A stretch of DNA of 64,000 bases from Streptomyces katrae (GCF_002028425.1 NZ_CP020042.1:620001-684000), one strand, 5' to 3'; positions 1 to 9,762 are shown, counted from the stretch's first letter. Numbers and translations are program-made. The notes: generated by a model not told the origin, from the letters alone.

Positions 1-1515
1 AAGCAGTCCGGCGAGGTGCCGGTGCAGCCGCCGAGTCGCCCCGTCCCGGCGCGCCTTCTTCCGCAGCACCAGGTACGCCACCAACCGGGGGTGACCGTCC
101 AGCTCGTGCGCGAGGACCGCCGCCTCATGGACGTCCGGACGAGCGCTCAGCAGCGCCTCGATCTCGCCGGGCTCGACACGCATGCCCTGGATCTTGATCT
201 GATCGTCCATCCTGCCCAGGCATTCGATGGTGCCGTCCGCCGTGGCACGGCCGAGGTCGCCCGTACGGTAGAGCAGGCCGTCCCCGTAGGGGTCCGGGAC
301 GAAGCGCTCGGCGGTCAGCTCGGGGCTCCCGAGATAGCCCCGAGCCACTCCCGCGCCCGCCACGCACACCTCGCCCTCGGCGCCGACCGGTACTTGCCGG
401 AGCTCCGCGTCCAGCAGGTAGACCCGGACGTTGTCGATCGGCCTGCCGATGGGGACGCTCGCGGGCCAGCTGCCGGGGTCGCCGCTGAGGGTGTGGGTGG
501 CAGCGTCCTGAAACTCGGTCGCGCCGTAGTGGTTGTGCAGCCGCGCGCCGCTGCGGCCGAACAGCTCGGCCATCGCCGGCGTGACCCGGAGCCGTTCCCC
601 CGTCGTGACCACGTCGGCGAGCACCAGCGGGGCCGTGCCCCCGGCGGCGGCCTCCGCCAGCTGCTTGAGTACGGTCACCGGGGCGAACAGCCGCTCGATG
701 TGCTGCTCGGAGAGGAACCCGGCCAGCGCGACGGGGTTGCGCCGGACCTCGTCGTCGGCGACGACGAGGGTGCCGCCGAAGCAGAGCGTGGAGAAGATCT
801 CGTGGAAAGAGAAGTCGAAGCTCGCGGTGCAGACCTGGGCGGTCCGGGAGCGGCAGGTGCCGGGGCGGGTGCGGTCGTGCCACAGCAGCATGTTGACCAG
901 CGACCGGTGGGTCAGGGCGACGCTCTTCGGGCGGCCGGTCGACCCTGATGTGTGGAGCACGTATGCCGCGGCGTCCTGACCGACCGCCCGGCCACCTCCG
1001 CCGCCGCCGCCCCCCTCCTCCCCGGCCGCGGCACGCCACGGCTCGTCCAGAACGAGTACCCGGGCCGTGCCGACGGGGAGGTCGCGGGATCCGTCGACGA
1101 CGTACGCGCCGATGCCGCCGGCTTGGTCCACGACATGGCGCAGCCGCTCGTCCGGATCCGCGCTGTCCATCGGCAGGTAGCAGGCACCCGCCTTGAGGAC
1201 GCCCAGCATCGCGGCGAAGAGCTCGGGGGAACGGCGTAGGCACAGGCCGACCGCATCGCCGCTCGCGACCCCGGCGTCCAACAGCCCGTCCCGGACGCGG
1301 TCGGCCTGCCGGTCGAGCTCGCCGTAGGTCACTGTGCGCGTACCGTGGACCACGGCGACCGTCTCGGGACCTGTGCCGTCCCCCGTGCCCGTTGCGCGGA
1401 CCGCGCGCTCGAAGAGCTCGTGGACGGTGAGCGCAGGTATCTCGAAGACGTCTCCGGTCCACCCGCTCAGGCGGCCCCCGGGGCCGGCCGACTGGTTGCT
1501 GACTGCGCTGGTCAT
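1..1515 (-). CDS. NRPS adenylation-domain protein, partial (3' end off the left edge)
   Basis: The reading frame is open from an ATG at 1515 to the window edge, about 505 codons. It begins directly with an adenylation (A) domain, so no condensation domain precedes it. Core motifs read in order are LCLRRSPELFAAMLGVLKAG (A2-like), HTSGSTGRPKS (A3, phosphate-binding loop), FDFSFHEIF (A4), NHYGATE (A5), LYRTGDLG (A7) and the region after GRMDDQIKIQGMRVEPGEIE (A8). The A10 lysine and any carrier domain lie outside the window. The family activates an amino or aryl acid as acyl-AMP and loads it on a carrier thiol. The ATG overlaps the TGA of the MFS gene (ATGA), so the two are translationally coupled. 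It could be a stand-alone A or A-PCP protein or the first module of a longer synthetase. Substrate not predicted. Confidence 0.93.
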   Translation of the reverse strand, partial: MTSAVSNQSAGPGGRLSGWTGDVFEIPALTVHELFERAVRATGTGDGTGPETVAVVHGTRTVTYGELDRQADRVRDGLLDAGVASGDAVGLCLRRSPELFAAMLGVLKAGACYLPMDSADPDERLRHVVDQAGGIGAYVVDGSRDLPVGTARVLVLDEPWRAAAGEEGGGGGGGGRAVGQDAAAYVLHTSGSTGRPKSVALTHRSLVNMLLWHDRTRPGTCRSRTAQVCTASFDFSFHEIFSTLCFGGTLVVADDEVRRNPVALAGFLSEQHIERLFAPVTVLKQLAEAAAGGTAPLVLADVVTTGERLRVTPAMAELFGRSGARLHNHYGATEFQDAATHTLSGDPGSWPASVPIGRPIDNVRVYLLDAELRQVPVGAEGEVCVAGAGVARGYLGSPELTAERFVPDPYGDGLLYRTGDLGRATADGTIECLGRMDDQIKIQGMRVEPGEIEALLSARPDVHEAAVLAHELDGHPRLVAYLVLRKKARRDGATRRLHRHLAGLL

Positions 1516-2780
1516 GGCGTCGTTCCTCCAGAGGGTGTGGCGGTGGGGCAGTGGTCGGCGGCCGCTCCGGCGGGTTCGGGCTGGGCGTGGGGCAGTCGAC
1601 GTACGGCAGCGGAGGCCAGGGGGAGCACGGCCGTGAGGGCGTAGACGATGCCGGCGATCACGGTCACCCGGAAGCCGCCGAAGGCATGGGCCAGCGGGCC
1701 GACGCAGAGCTGCCCGACCGGGATGGCGATGTAGGAGAGCAGGTCGTCGTAGGAGGTGACGCGGGAGAGGACGCCGGCGGGTACGTGCTCCTGGAGCGAG
1801 GTGTCCCAGCTGATTCCGGCGATGGATCCGCCGAGTCCGGCCACGAACGCGGCCCCGACCAGCCATCCGGCGTCTGCCCTCGCGCCCAGCACGAGGAACG
1901 GCAGGGCGCCGAGCGCGCCCATGAGCAGCCCCAGCCTGAGAAAGTGGCGGGCCGTCAGCCGGTGCAGGAGCGTGCTCATCACCAGCATCCCGGCGCCCTG
2001 CGCGCTGAGCACGACGCCCCATAGCGCCTCGCCGCCGAGCTGCTTGGTGAGAGAGGGCCCGAGGACCTGCCAGGTGCCGGTCTGCACCAGGTTGATCACG
2101 CAGAAGGAGAGAGTCACCCGCCACACCCAGCGAATGCGGCGGAACTCCGTCCATCCGGCCCGGATGTCGGTGAGCAGCGGGGCTGAGCGCTCGGCGGGCG
2201 CGCTCGGCGGGAGGGCCAGGCGGACCAGGCAGCCCGCGGCCAAGAGGTAGCTCAGCGCGTCGAAGGCGATGGCGGGGCCGCTGCCGACCGCGACGACGAG
2301 GACGCCCGACAGGCTCGGCCCGAGGAGCTTGGTCGCGTTCCGAGCTGATCCCAGGAGGGCGTTGGCCGGGCGGAGTTGGTCCTTGTCGACGAGTCGCGGG
2401 ACGATGCCGCGCAGGGCCGGCGTCATGAACGCGGTGAGGACGCCGTCGAGTACGGAGAGCGCGGCGACAGCCGGCATCGAGAAGTGGCCGCTCAGCACGA
2501 GTCCGGCAACGGTGCCCTGGGTCAGCGTCAGCCCCAGGTTCGCGCAGACCAGGACCGTCTTCCGGGAGAACCGGTCGGCCGTCGCCCCGCCGACCAAGAG
2601 GAACGCGAGCAGCGGCACCATGCGGGCCGCCAGCACGACCCCGAGGTCGGTGATGCTCCCCGTCGAGTCGAGGACGCCGAAGGCGAGGGCGACCGGAGCC
2701 ATCGAGCTGCCGAGGAGTGAGATCAGACGTCCCGAGAAGAACCACCGGAACTCCGTCTGCCCCAAGAGAGGTGAGCGCAC
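1512..2780 (-). CDS. MFS transporter (EntS/MFS_3 type), probable product exporter
   Basis: This is an integral membrane protein of about 422 residues with alternating hydrophobic segments and the cytoplasmic-loop signature GGATADRFSRKTVL, typical of major facilitator superfamily efflux proteins of the enterobactin-exporter group. I prefer the GTG at 2780 because GGAGG lies nine bases upstream. The ATG at 2822 (436 residues) is in frame but has a weak ribosome site and adds an Arg/Pro-rich tail. It lies in the minus-strand operon between the GH123-like gene and the adenylation gene. Its stop overlaps the adenylation start. By context it probably exports the cluster product or gives self-resistance; the substrate is unknown. 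Confidence 0.9.
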   Translation of the reverse strand: MRSPLLGQTEFRWFFSGRLISLLGSSMAPVALAFGVLDSTGSITDLGVVLAARMVPLLAFLLVGGATADRFSRKTVLVCANLGLTLTQGTVAGLVLSGHFSMPAVAALSVLDGVLTAFMTPALRGIVPRLVDKDQLRPANALLGSARNATKLLGPSLSGVLVVAVGSGPAIAFDALSYLLAAGCLVRLALPPSAPAERSAPLLTDIRAGWTEFRRIRWVWRVTLSFCVINLVQTGTWQVLGPSLTKQLGGEALWGVVLSAQGAGMLVMSTLLHRLTARHFLRLGLLMGALGALPFLVLGARADAGWLVGAAFVAGLGGSIAGISWDTSLQEHVPAGVLSRVTSYDDLLSYIAIPVGQLCVGPLAHAFGGFRVTVIAGIVYALTAVLPLASAAVRRLPHAQPEPAGAAADHCPTATPSGGTTP

Positions 2781-2834
2781 CTGCGGGAACCTCCGGAAAT
2801 GTCGCGGTGGAAACGCTCTCATACACCCCGCGAC

Positions 2835-5800
2835 CTACGAGGACTGCGGCGTTGATTCCTCGGAAGGAATTCCGCGGAGAACGAGCACACGGCCTTGGTT
2901 GTAGGGTATAGGGATCTTTTCGGTCCCGCTGACCCCCATCGCCTGCTGAAATCCTTCGATTTCCGGGGACTCGATCACCACGTCATCGAAACCGAGGGCA
3001 GCTTTGTCGATCTCCAGTGAAACGTCCACGTCCCCCGGAGCCCAGCTCGCCAGGGCCACGACGGCGTACCCGGCGCCGATCCAGGAGGTGGCCAAGACCT
3101 CGTCGTGGTCCGTCACCACCGGCGCGGAGCCGGACCACCAGCCGATCATGCGGGTTTCGGGCAGGCGGACCGAGTCCCAGAACCTCCACAGCGGACGAAG
3201 ATCGACTCTGGGTGCCCGGGCGGTGGCACCGAAGAGGAGGCCTTTCCACGGGTTTCCCCCGTTCTCCAGCATCTCCCCCAGGAGGCCGAACGGGACACCG
3301 GAGAGCTCGACGAGCCAGCGAACGGGATCGATCTCGTCATAGTCCACGTACTCGGAGAACCAGAGCCGGTCCACATACGGAAAGTGCTCCATGTAAAGAT
3401 TCGCCGAGGAGGCGAAACCGTCGGCCTCCCGGTACTGACTGGCGGAGTGCAGGTCGATGAGCGGATCGCTGCAGTGCCGCTGGAGGACCTTTCGGACGCG
3501 TTTCATCGTGGTGCGGTCGAATCCCGCCTCGTCGAGGTAGATGCCGTCGATCCCGCACTCCCTGGCGAGCCAGTCGAGTGCGCACACATATACGTTGAGC
3601 CACCGCGACTCGCCGCTGGTCACAATGGGAATGTCGTCGACGTTGGACGAGGCGTACCCCGGGATGAAGCCCCCGGCCAGATGCTCTTGGAGCCACATGT
3701 GGCCGACGTTGGGTCCGCTCGGGCCGAGTGCCGGACCTCGCGCATAGACTTCCCCGTCCAGCGCCCTCAGCGCCTGGCACTCCGGGGCGGCGGACGGCAG
3801 CTCCCGCACGGTGTAGTAGACCTTCGCCCGAAGCCCCGCCAGATGGGCGCGACGGACGTACGCGGCCAGGGAATCGGCGCTGAGCATCGGGTCGTTGATG
3901 TAGGGCATCACCTCTGTGGCATGGTGGATGTTGACCACCGTAGCGCCGTACGCCCGAATCTCGTCCGGGGACCCGGGATGGTTGATCGGGACCGGGCGCG
4001 TTCCGGCCCCGGAGACCTCTTCCGCCCGGTTCGGCGCGTGGTAGTACCGCTCCGTCGTCTGCCGCCGGGTCGAAATCGTCTTGAAGGGCGTCACCAGTAC
4101 CCTGAAGTCGAAGCGGCGCGCCTCGCCGGCCTCCAGGCGGAGCGGGCCGGAGTACGCCTCGACCGCCACGGCGCGGTCGGTTTTCCGCACTTGCACCCCG
4201 CCGAGCCCTCCGTTCCCCCAGGACCGGGGCTCCACCAGCGGCGAGCCCCGGTACCAGTTGCTGTTCAGGGGTCGCCGGTAGGAGTCGTCCTTCCAGGAGA
4301 TCTGGAGCCCGGCGCTGACGTCGCCCACCCACACCGAGTCCTGGTTCTTCCGCGCCACGTCCCAGGTCCAGTCCAACTCCTCGGGGCAGGGCCCGCCCGG
4401 CCGGCCGAGGCCCATGAGGTACTGGGCGACAGCGCGCCGGAGGGGTACGACAAGACGGACGTCCGGGAACGTCACCGGACCTCCCTCCGCCGTCAGCTCG
4501 CAGCGGTACTCCAGACATCCGTCGGCCTCGAAGGCCGCCGAGACGCGCACCGTGCAGCCCTCCCCCGAGAGGGTCTGGCGCCAGGTGGCAGTGGCGTCCC
4601 CCGGCTGCTGGATCTCCACTGCGTGGCAAGGCTCCAGCTCCCTGCCTACGTCGAGCCGCACCGGACCGTCCAGGATGGCGCGCTCGACCCCGCCGAACGT
4701 GGTCACCTCGTCGGAGAAGGTGGAGGCGATCCGCTCGGGAAACCCGTCGGCGCCCAGCACCACCGACCGCCCGAGGATCTCCATCCGGCGGCGCCCGCCG
4801 TCGACCACCACCGGCCGGAAGGGGGCCACCAGGCTGTGGTCCTGCACTTTTCGTGAGTCCAGCCAGCCGAGTCGGGCCATCGACCGGAGGTCTCGCACCC
4901 CTCCGTCGGCAACCGGTTCGCCCTCGGTCACACCGAGGGTGACGCACGCGTGCTCGGGCCCGATTCGGATGCTCCCCGTGTGACCGCCGAAGGGGGCGTC
5001 CGGGGGTACCTCCGTGACGAACCAGAGCGTCCGGACCTCCCCGCCCAGGAGCCGGACCGGACGGTTCGTGAACTCCGATCCGTCGGCCCGGACCCCCTCG
5101 GTGAGCAGCGACCGGGTTGGCCAGGGCATCGCCCCGGTGTCGACCCGTACCTCGGCGTCGGAGAACGCATAGACGCCGACCTGGAAGGCGAAGAACTCCC
5201 CCCGTCGCACGACGGCGTCCAGCGGCACATACGCGCCCCGCCGGATCCAGAGCGCCGGAATGCTCCGGGTCATCTCCACCGGGCGCGAGCGCGACTCCGG
5301 AAAGAGGAGGAGGTTCTTCCCCGGATGGCGCCGGCGCAGCACCTGGAGCTCGTCCGGTGAGGCGGGGAAGCCCATCGGGGCGAAGCTCTCGCGCTCCCCG
5401 GCGGCGTGGTAGGCCACTGCTTCGGCCTGCACCATGGAGGCCACCGCCCGGGGGTCGTCCGCCCCGGCGGCGAACCGCCACTGCGGGCTCTCCAGCGGAC
5501 GCCACGGCAGGTAGTAGCCCTTCGGGTAGTTCCGGGCGCCAAGGAGGGCGTAGGGCAGGTAGTAGACGTAGTAGTCGCCGAGGCCGTCGATCGGCTCGAA
5601 GACGATCTCGCCGCTGGTGGGGTCGGAACACAGGCGCACGACGTTGCGCACCCGCTCCCCGGACCGCGCGGAGACCACGATCAAGTCGACTTTGTGCGGG
5701 TTCTCGTCCTGGCGCCGCCAGGGCAACACAACGCGTACGGCCCGCGCGTACCGGGCGACGCGCACGACGATCCGGTGGTTTCCGAACAGCCGCGAGTCCC

Positions 5801-5885
5801 AGAGGCCGACGGCGCAGTCGAGTTCGGGGTGCGGGCGCTCCCGCTCGTCGGTGCGGACATCGCCCGGTGGCGAAACAGCTCTCAC
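2835..5885 (-). CDS. GH123/DUF6067-like glycoside-hydrolase-fold protein
   Basis: About 1016 residues from a GTG at 5885 preceded by GGAAAGGA; an ATG at 5954 overlapping the upstream stop (ATGA) would give 1039. The N-terminal third looks like beta-sandwich sequence, including WFVTEVPPDAPFGGHTGSI, a phrase type seen in GH123/DUF4091 proteins. The second half reads like a TIM barrel: VYYTVRELP, GIDGIYLDEAGFDR (acidic strand end, possible catalytic or structural carboxylates), LIDLHSASQ and LWFSEYVDYDE. No signal peptide is visible, so it is probably cytoplasmic. Such a large carbohydrate-fold protein is odd in a peptide-type cluster. It could process a glycosylated intermediate or have lost hydrolase activity. 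The family assignment is from motif memory and is moderate. Confidence 0.8.
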   Translation of the reverse strand: MRAVSPPGDVRTDERERPHPELDCAVGLWDSRLFGNHRIVVRVARYARAVRVVLPWRRQDENPHKVDLIVVSARSGERVRNVVRLCSDPTSGEIVFEPIDGLGDYYVYYLPYALLGARNYPKGYYLPWRPLESPQWRFAAGADDPRAVASMVQAEAVAYHAAGERESFAPMGFPASPDELQVLRRRHPGKNLLLFPESRSRPVEMTRSIPALWIRRGAYVPLDAVVRRGEFFAFQVGVYAFSDAEVRVDTGAMPWPTRSLLTEGVRADGSEFTNRPVRLLGGEVRTLWFVTEVPPDAPFGGHTGSIRIGPEHACVTLGVTEGEPVADGGVRDLRSMARLGWLDSRKVQDHSLVAPFRPVVVDGGRRRMEILGRSVVLGADGFPERIASTFSDEVTTFGGVERAILDGPVRLDVGRELEPCHAVEIQQPGDATATWRQTLSGEGCTVRVSAAFEADGCLEYRCELTAEGGPVTFPDVRLVVPLRRAVAQYLMGLGRPGGPCPEELDWTWDVARKNQDSVWVGDVSAGLQISWKDDSYRRPLNSNWYRGSPLVEPRSWGNGGLGGVQVRKTDRAVAVEAYSGPLRLEAGEARRFDFRVLVTPFKTISTRRQTTERYYHAPNRAEEVSGAGTRPVPINHPGSPDEIRAYGATVVNIHHATEVMPYINDPMLSADSLAAYVRRAHLAGLRAKVYYTVRELPSAAPECQALRALDGEVYARGPALGPSGPNVGHMWLQEHLAGGFIPGYASSNVDDIPIVTSGESRWLNVYVCALDWLARECGIDGIYLDEAGFDRTTMKRVRKVLQRHCSDPLIDLHSASQYREADGFASSANLYMEHFPYVDRLWFSEYVDYDEIDPVRWLVELSGVPFGLLGEMLENGGNPWKGLLFGATARAPRVDLRPLWRFWDSVRLPETRMIGWWSGSAPVVTDHDEVLATSWIGAGYAVVALASWAPGDVDVSLEIDKAALGFDDVVIESPEIEGFQQAMGVSGTEKIPIPYNQGRVLVLRGIPSEESTPQSS

Positions 5886-5950
5886 GGCATTCCTTTCCGG
5901 CGGGCCGGGACGGACCACACATCGGGCAGGGTGGCGGGGGCGCCGGCCGC

Positions 5951-7168
5951 TCATCCGCTCAGTTCGGCGTGCAGTTCACGAGTGCGCCGGCACGCGTCCT
6001 CGATTCGGAGTTCCAAGGACTCCAGATCCGGCGCCTCGACGAGGACCATCGCGACGCATACGGTGCTGGACACCGGCTCTCCCATGGTTTCGCCGACTCC
6101 GATCTTCATCCGCACGTGGCGCACACCCTCAAGTGCCTCGATGTCCGATTGCCTGATGCCGTTCCTGGCACCGGGCTGCACCGGAAGACAGGCGAAGCCG
6201 ACCACCGAGTCCGGTGCGGGCGTCCCGGGGGTCACCTCCTCGCCGGCCAGCAACCGTGCGTGCGCCCCCCACAGGTTCACCCCGATGGTGTGCAGGGCGG
6301 TCAGGCTCGCCAACGCGCCCGAAGGCCGCCACGCCAGCTCCCCGGCGACGAAGTTCCCCGGGCCGCCGAACACCTCCAGGTGGAAGACGCCCCAGGTCCC
6401 CATCAGGGCGTCGACCGCGGACTGGGCGAACGCCCTCGCCTCGGCGTAGAGCCCTGGGTTCCGGCCGACCGGGTAGGCGATTGAGCAGTTGGTGCGCCCC
6501 GACTTGGTCTCGATCAGCGGCGCCAGGTACCGGGAGACCATGAAGCTCTCGATCCGTCCCCCGACGAGCGTCCCGTCGAAGTGCCACTCGTCCCCCGGCT
6601 GGCGCTCCTCGATGACCGCATGGCGCAGCTCCGGGGTGTCCCGGAGCACTTCGAAGACCTCGGGGGGGTTCGCGCAGGAGGTCACCAGCCGAGTCCCTCC
6701 GAGGGCCGGTGGTTTGACGACGAAGGGCCCCCGGAGATCACCCATGCTCGCGCGGAGTTCGTCGAGCGACCGCGGAGTGTTCGTGACCGTGCGGAACCGC
6801 GCGGTCGGTACCCCCCGCGCGGACCAGAGGGATTTCTGAAACGCCTTGTCCCGGCCGGCCATCGCGGTGCGCGGATCGATGCGCTCGGCGAGGCCGAGGA
6901 GGCGGTTGAGGACCGACGCCGAGACCACCGCCATCTCGTGCAGCGGGATCACGGCGTCGACCTCGTCCGCCACGCCCAGGTGGAGCAGCGCCGACCAGGC
7001 CAGCTCTGGGCAGTCGTAGGAGGGTACGAAGCCCCGGAGCGCGATGCGGTCGGCGGATCGCTCGACCAGGCCCAGGTTCCGCTCCGTGTACAGCACCGTC
7101 AGCGTGTGGCCCAGATCCGCGAGTTCGTCGATCGCTTCGGTCTGTGCGCCGAGGAGAACCAGGTGCAC
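5951..7168 (-). CDS. ATP-grasp ligase
   Basis: About 405 residues from GTG 7168, which has GGAGGG seven bases upstream; an ATG at 7186 (411 residues) is the alternative. The N-terminus, HLVLLGAQTEAIDELADLG, is a pre-ATP-grasp Rossmann-like domain. The centre has ATP-grasp features: AGRDKAFQKSLWSARGVPTARF (the usual 'DK ... L...G.P.P' entry), GPFVVKPPALGGTR (ATP-binding lysine and glycine-rich loop) and FHLEVFGGPG...GELAWRPSG (metal-binding acidic strand). The family makes an acyl-phosphate and couples it to an amine, often ligating amino acids or short peptides. In this operon it is a good candidate for joining a released modified peptide or amino acid to another unit. The true substrates cannot be read. 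Confidence 0.9.
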   Translation of the reverse strand: MHLVLLGAQTEAIDELADLGHTLTVLYTERNLGLVERSADRIALRGFVPSYDCPELAWSALLHLGVADEVDAVIPLHEMAVVSASVLNRLLGLAERIDPRTAMAGRDKAFQKSLWSARGVPTARFRTVTNTPRSLDELRASMGDLRGPFVVKPPALGGTRLVTSCANPPEVFEVLRDTPELRHAVIEERQPGDEWHFDGTLVGGRIESFMVSRYLAPLIETKSGRTNCSIAYPVGRNPGLYAEARAFAQSAVDALMGTWGVFHLEVFGGPGNFVAGELAWRPSGALASLTALHTIGVNLWGAHARLLAGEEVTPGTPAPDSVVGFACLPVQPGARNGIRQSDIEALEGVRHVRMKIGVGETMGEPVSSTVCVAMVLVEAPDLESLELRIEDACRRTRELHAELSG

Positions 7169-7197
7169 GTGTCTTCCCTCCCTCATCGCCCCCGGGC

Positions 7198-8739
7198 TCA
7201 GCCGGACACCGCATGGGCGAAGAACTCGGCCAGCGGTTCGACGTGCACGTCGGGCCGGTCCCACCGGTTCTCCAGATCGTCCGGCAGGTGCACGGTCCCG
7301 ACGACCTCTCCGCGGCGGTAGTGCCGGACCACCGGGTGCAGGAAGGTATCAATGTGCTCCCTTCCGAGCACCGAGGACGAGAGCCGGGGGACGAACGGGT
7401 CCACCGTGTCGTGGTCCGGACCGAACTCCAGGGTGATGGAGAACGCGTCGTCCCGTTCCTCGTCGACCATGCCGTCTGCGAGGTACGGCGCCGGAACCTC
7501 CTCGTAGTACCTGGCGGGTCCGTCCGGCGGGAGGACCAGCACGTCGGCCAGGACACCGAACTGCTGGAAGAGCCCGGAGGACCGGTTGATCCGCCCGATG
7601 ACCGCCGCCGTCAGCTCCTGCGCCGACCTGCCCACCCGGCGCCGCGGCCACGGCCTGTCGTGGTGGCGGTGCGCCAGCACCCGGCCCAGGGCGCGGGCCC
7701 CGTAGCGGAAGCCGTGGATGAACCCGCTGGTGGACTTCTTGAAATCGATCTGCTGCGTGAGCGTGCCGGCGAAGTACAGGCCGCTGACGTTGCTCGACTC
7801 GTAGGTGCCGGTGAGTTCGGGAAATCGCCCGTCGATGGCGAGCCGCGGTCGGCAATCCTCCGCGAATATGGCGGAGTCGAACCTGAAACCGGTACAGACG
7901 ATCACTCGGTCGTAGGTGTGTTCCACTGTTGCGCGGGTGAATTTGAACGTGGCCCGATATCCGGCCGCATCCTTGTTGAGTTCCACCAGCTCCGCATCGA
8001 TGACCGCATTCTGCGATTTCAGCTGGTAGGTATCGAGGAAGTTGTTGTTGACCGCACGGACGTGGCCCACGAAATGAGTTTTCCATGCCAGCTTCACCGG
8101 GTTGGGCCCCGCGATGTGTATGACCGCGGCCGTCTCGATCAGGTTGTCGGCCGTCTCCAGCGCCGAGTTCCCCTTGCCGAGAACGAGGACGCGCTGGTTG
8201 ATGAAGTCGTTCGGGTCCACGGAGACGGTCGCGTACTGCTCGGCGAGCTCGATGCCCGGAATATCGGGGATATTCGGCAGACTCACCCCGGTGGAGATGA
8301 CCACGCGGCGCGCTCGGCGCGTGTCACCGAAATCGTCGACCGCAGCAAAAACCCCCGCGGATCGGGAGATCGACACGACCCTCCGATTGTAGGTTATATT
8401 CAGTTCGCGCGCGGAGGCGAAGTCCGCAAGATAGCGGACCATGTCGTCGGCGGCCGGAAAATACCGTTCGCTATACCGGGTGAACCTGAGGTCGGGATCG
8501 TCCGACAGCAGCGAGTTCCAGTCCATACGCAGATTGAATTCCGGGTCGTCATTGCCGGTGTAGCGCTTGTTGCTCGATATCAACTGCCGATGTCGGGGAT
8601 AGGTGGTGAAGAAGGATCCGGGAATACCCCCCTGCTCGACGATCTCGTAGGTCAGCCCCTCTTCCCGGAGGCATGCGGCGACCTGGAGGCCGCCGGGTCC
8701 GGCACCGACAATCAGGCAGTCGAGAATTTCCGGTGTCAC
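7198..8739 (-). CDS. FAD/NAD(P)-dependent monooxygenase-like protein
   Basis: About 513 residues from GTG 8739 (VTPEILDCLIVGAGPGG). The ATG one base upstream in another frame is followed at once by TGA and cannot be the start. An N-terminal FAD-binding GxGxxG (IVGAGPGG) and a second nucleotide-binding GxGxS (LVLGKGNSALETA) indicate a two-dinucleotide-fold flavoprotein of the flavin monooxygenase / thioredoxin-reductase-like superfamily. VIVCTGFRFD resembles the ATG/FATGY element. The C-terminal 150 residues are less typical. Likely chemistry is NAD(P)H-dependent hydroxylation or N-oxidation of an intermediate. It lies 13 bases downstream of the iminopeptidase-like gene and 29 bases before the ATP-grasp gene, so the three are probably cotranscribed. 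Confidence 0.88.
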   Translation of the reverse strand: MTPEILDCLIVGAGPGGLQVAACLREEGLTYEIVEQGGIPGSFFTTYPRHRQLISSNKRYTGNDDPEFNLRMDWNSLLSDDPDLRFTRYSERYFPAADDMVRYLADFASARELNITYNRRVVSISRSAGVFAAVDDFGDTRRARRVVISTGVSLPNIPDIPGIELAEQYATVSVDPNDFINQRVLVLGKGNSALETADNLIETAAVIHIAGPNPVKLAWKTHFVGHVRAVNNNFLDTYQLKSQNAVIDAELVELNKDAAGYRATFKFTRATVEHTYDRVIVCTGFRFDSAIFAEDCRPRLAIDGRFPELTGTYESSNVSGLYFAGTLTQQIDFKKSTSGFIHGFRYGARALGRVLAHRHHDRPWPRRRVGRSAQELTAAVIGRINRSSGLFQQFGVLADVLVLPPDGPARYYEEVPAPYLADGMVDEERDDAFSITLEFGPDHDTVDPFVPRLSSSVLGREHIDTFLHPVVRHYRRGEVVGTVHLPDDLENRWDRPDVHVEPLAEFFAHAVSG

Positions 8740-8752
8740 ATCGCTCTCCCGG

Positions 8753-9706
8753 TCAAGGCAGCTGCGCGAACCGGGCCGCGGCGGCCAGCATCGCGTCACT
8801 GCTCGGTTTCCCCGTGGTGTGGCCCCCCGGGAGTGTCACCAATTCACCGTCCGGCCAGGCTTCGGCCAGCAGCCACGCCATGTCGTACGGATTCGCCCGA
8901 TCCTCCCGGCCGTGAATGATCACGCCGGGTATGCCCGTGAGACGGTGGGCGTCCCGGAGTACCTGATCCTCCGTCAACCAGGCGTCGTTGCTGAAGTAGT
9001 GCGCCTCGATCCGTGCGAAGGCAAGGCAGTAGTCGGGATCGGCCAGGCGCGGCGACGGCCGCCAGCCCGGATCAAGGCTCGATACGGTCTCCTCCCAGGC
9101 GCACCACTGCCGCGCAGCCTCCCGCTGCACCGCCTCGTCGCCACTCTCGTTCAGGAGACGGTGGTATGCCGCCACCAGGTCCTCCCCTGCGCCCTCCCCC
9201 GCCCCGGAACGGAACTCCCGCCACTCCGCGGGGAAGTAGCGACCCACGTCGTGGTAGAGCCACCGCAGGTCTGCCGGGCGGTTCAGCATCAGGTAGACCA
9301 GCAGCAGCGCCCGCACCCGTTCCGGATACTTCTGCGCGTATACCAGCGCCAGGGTCGTCCCCCACGAACCGCCCCACAGCACCCACCGGTCGACGTCGAG
9401 GTGGTCCCGCAGCCTTTCGACATCGTCGATCAGATCGTGCGTGGTGTTGTGGGTGAGCGGGACGGCCGGATCGGCGGCGGACGGGGTGCTCCGGCCGCAG
9501 TTCCGCTGGTCCATCTGGACAATCAGGTAGCGCTCCGGATCCCAGATGCTGCGCAGTCCCGGGCTGCTGCCCGAGCCGGGGCCGCCATGGAGGACGAGCG
9601 CCGGCACCCCGTCCGGATTCCCGCTCGTTTCCCAGTAGATCCGGTGCCCGTGACCAACATCGAGAAATCCCCAGTCGTACGGTTCGATCTTTGGAAAGGG
9701 ACCCAT
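8753..9706 (-). CDS. Proline iminopeptidase-like alpha/beta hydrolase (S33)
   Basis: About 317 residues. The second ATG (9706) has GGGGAG seven bases upstream and is preferred over the ATG at 9712. It shows the proline iminopeptidase layout: YDWGFLDVGHGHRIYWETSGNPDG, oxyanion motif HGGPGSG, QMDQRNCGRSTP (RNC where the family usually has RGC), nucleophile elbow GGSWGTT, and a C-terminal IIHGREDRANPY...PGGHTTG region with the expected Asp and His. S33 enzymes remove N-terminal residues from short peptides. It sits directly downstream of the pentapeptide mini-gene and its hairpin, which makes it the best candidate for trimming or opening a P450-modified Met-Ser-Tyr-Asp-His peptide. That role is inference; the fold is clear. 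Confidence 0.93.
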   Translation of the reverse strand: MGPFPKIEPYDWGFLDVGHGHRIYWETSGNPDGVPALVLHGGPGSGSSPGLRSIWDPERYLIVQMDQRNCGRSTPSAADPAVPLTHNTTHDLIDDVERLRDHLDVDRWVLWGGSWGTTLALVYAQKYPERVRALLLVYLMLNRPADLRWLYHDVGRYFPAEWREFRSGAGEGAGEDLVAAYHRLLNESGDEAVQREAARQWCAWEETVSSLDPGWRPSPRLADPDYCLAFARIEAHYFSNDAWLTEDQVLRDAHRLTGIPGVIIHGREDRANPYDMAWLLAEAWPDGELVTLPGGHTTGKPSSDAMLAAAARFAQLP

Positions 9707-9762
9707 CCGCATACTCCCCGAAAGTACCTTCCGCCTGTGGCGCCCACTCCTCCTGCGGGGCC

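Noticed and set aside
125..1462. Arg/Gly/Pro-rich 445-residue minus frame over the adenylation gene
   Set aside because: Off-frame shadow: no motifs, extreme composition, while the overlapping frame open to the edge has all A-domain motifs.
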